Source of the DNA: Hyphomicrobiales bacterium
Lineage (GTDB): Bacteria > Pseudomonadota > Alphaproteobacteria > Rhizobiales > Rhizobiaceae
NCBI GenBank assembly: GCA_900473805.1
Contig: UCMS01000001.1
Location: 124,001 to 188,000, forward strand
Direction of reading: 5' to 3'
DNA: 64,000 bases
A model generated the notes under the pieces. The model worked only from the letters and a program-made list of their open reading frames with translations, was not told the origin of the DNA and searched no databases. How positions within the stretch are numbered: position 1 is the first letter of the stretch; each line of letters opens with the position of its first letter. Positions 63,717 to 64,000 of the stretch are shown piece after piece. Both the position numbers and the translations under genes were made by a program.

Positions 63717-64000
63717 TCAGGCGATGTTTTCGAGTTTCGGCAACAGAGCTGCAACGCTCTTCAGCCGGCCGATAATCGGATCGTTGGCCGCGAGGTGCGC
63801 TTTCCGGTCGGCCAGCCCATTGGTCCCACCGTTCCAGGCCTTCACACAGCCGATGAAGTCGCCAGCGTCGGCATACTTGTTCAGGTTCTTCCACGACCAG
63901 AATGCGGACAGGAGGGCAGGTTGAACCTGTGCCTCACAAGCCAGATCCGGATTGTTCACTAGGTCTAAGCCGCAGCGTTTTCCCACTTCCTTGTAGCCGT
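63717..64000 (-). CDS. GH19 chitinase-like protein, C-terminal end (partial)
   Basis: The last ~94 codons of a gene that enters from beyond the right edge. The visible part, KRCGLDLVNNPDLACEAQVQ, then SAFWSWKNLNKYADAGDFIG and KAWNGGTNGLADRKAHL, has the conserved GH19 endolysin/chitinase C-terminal motif (LDLVNNPDL, then NGGxNGLADR). The catalytic Glu residues lie upstream, outside the window. It may be a lysozyme-like or phage-derived muramidase; neighbourhood cannot decide. Stop TGA at 63717-63719 (minus). Confidence 0.85.
   Translation of the reverse strand, partial: GYKEVGKRCGLDLVNNPDLACEAQVQPALLSAFWSWKNLNKYADAGDFIGCVKAWNGGTNGLADRKAHLAANDPIIGRLKSVAALLPKLENIA

Overview
The window looks like a stretch of the main chromosome of a member of the Rhizobiaceae (Rhizobium/Agrobacterium group, Alphaproteobacteria). 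The evidence is uniformly high GC, long antisense open frames, and diagnostic gene sets: plsX-fabH-ihfA-merR; the LdtR/LdtP pair; a CBP3-type cytochrome bc1 chaperone beside bamE; K+-insensitive H+-pyrophosphatase; alphaproteobacterial ctaA, hemB and bpt; and a unipolar-polysaccharide (upp-like) cluster downstream of argC. I cannot name a genus. Nothing was searched or computed: calls rest on reading the translated proteins and the DNA.

Layout. 1-3 kb: end of argC, a VOC protein, a LigB/DODA-type dioxygenase, heme A synthase (-) and a DUF2842 membrane protein. 3-11.5 kb: surface polysaccharide locus with a FemAB/BcsL-like acetyltransferase, a Wzz/GumC-like protein (on the opposite strand, with a degraded kinase-like domain), a Wza-like lipoprotein, a GT4 glycosyltransferase, a polyprenyl glycosylphosphotransferase and an O-antigen ligase/Wzy-like protein. 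11.5-19 kb: small proteins, an esterase, tRNA-Pro(GGG), then the minus-strand lipid/nucleoid group (CBP3 chaperone, DUF177, plsX, fabH, ihfA, merR) and divergent bamE. 19-27.4 kb, minus strand: hppA, an MFS protein, nusB-ribH, ribD-nrdR-glyA, with two small plus-strand genes between. 27.5-33.6 kb, minus strand: a tightly coupled four-gene operon around a Tat-exported FAD oxidase, ldtP, ldtR and a DUF6163 membrane protein. 33.8-46.5 kb: hemB, RDD protein, bpt, a methyltransferase, a GGDEF-EAL protein, a cyclic-nucleotide/CPBP fusion, parC, a secreted protein and aspS.

46.5-50.4 kb is the accessory part. A MarR regulator and an MFS transporter each carry the same perfect 14-bp palindrome just upstream. 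A MazE/PemK toxin-antitoxin cassette is bracketed by an imperfect ~190-bp direct repeat derived from the 3' end of the neighbouring tetR gene; the left copy is a frameshifted fragment. The intact tetR is divergent from an ABA4-like operon, and two matching 19-bp inverted repeats lie between them, 32 bp apart.

50.4-64 kb: the ABA4-like membrane operon, an MFS protein, a Tat-type multicopper oxidase with an MBL-fold hydrolase, then a compact plus-strand run (rnd, GNAT, Rsm22-like, DUF2891, fused aconitase X), a divergent DUF2000/AraC pair, a phytase-esterase-like secreted protein, and the C-terminal end of a GH19 chitinase-like gene running off the right edge.

Most of the window is ordinary core chromosome. 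The best candidates for new biology are the paired-operator regulator modules, the TA cassette in its tetR repeat, the cNMP-CPBP protein with altered catalytic motifs, and the four-gene FAD-oxidase/membrane operon.
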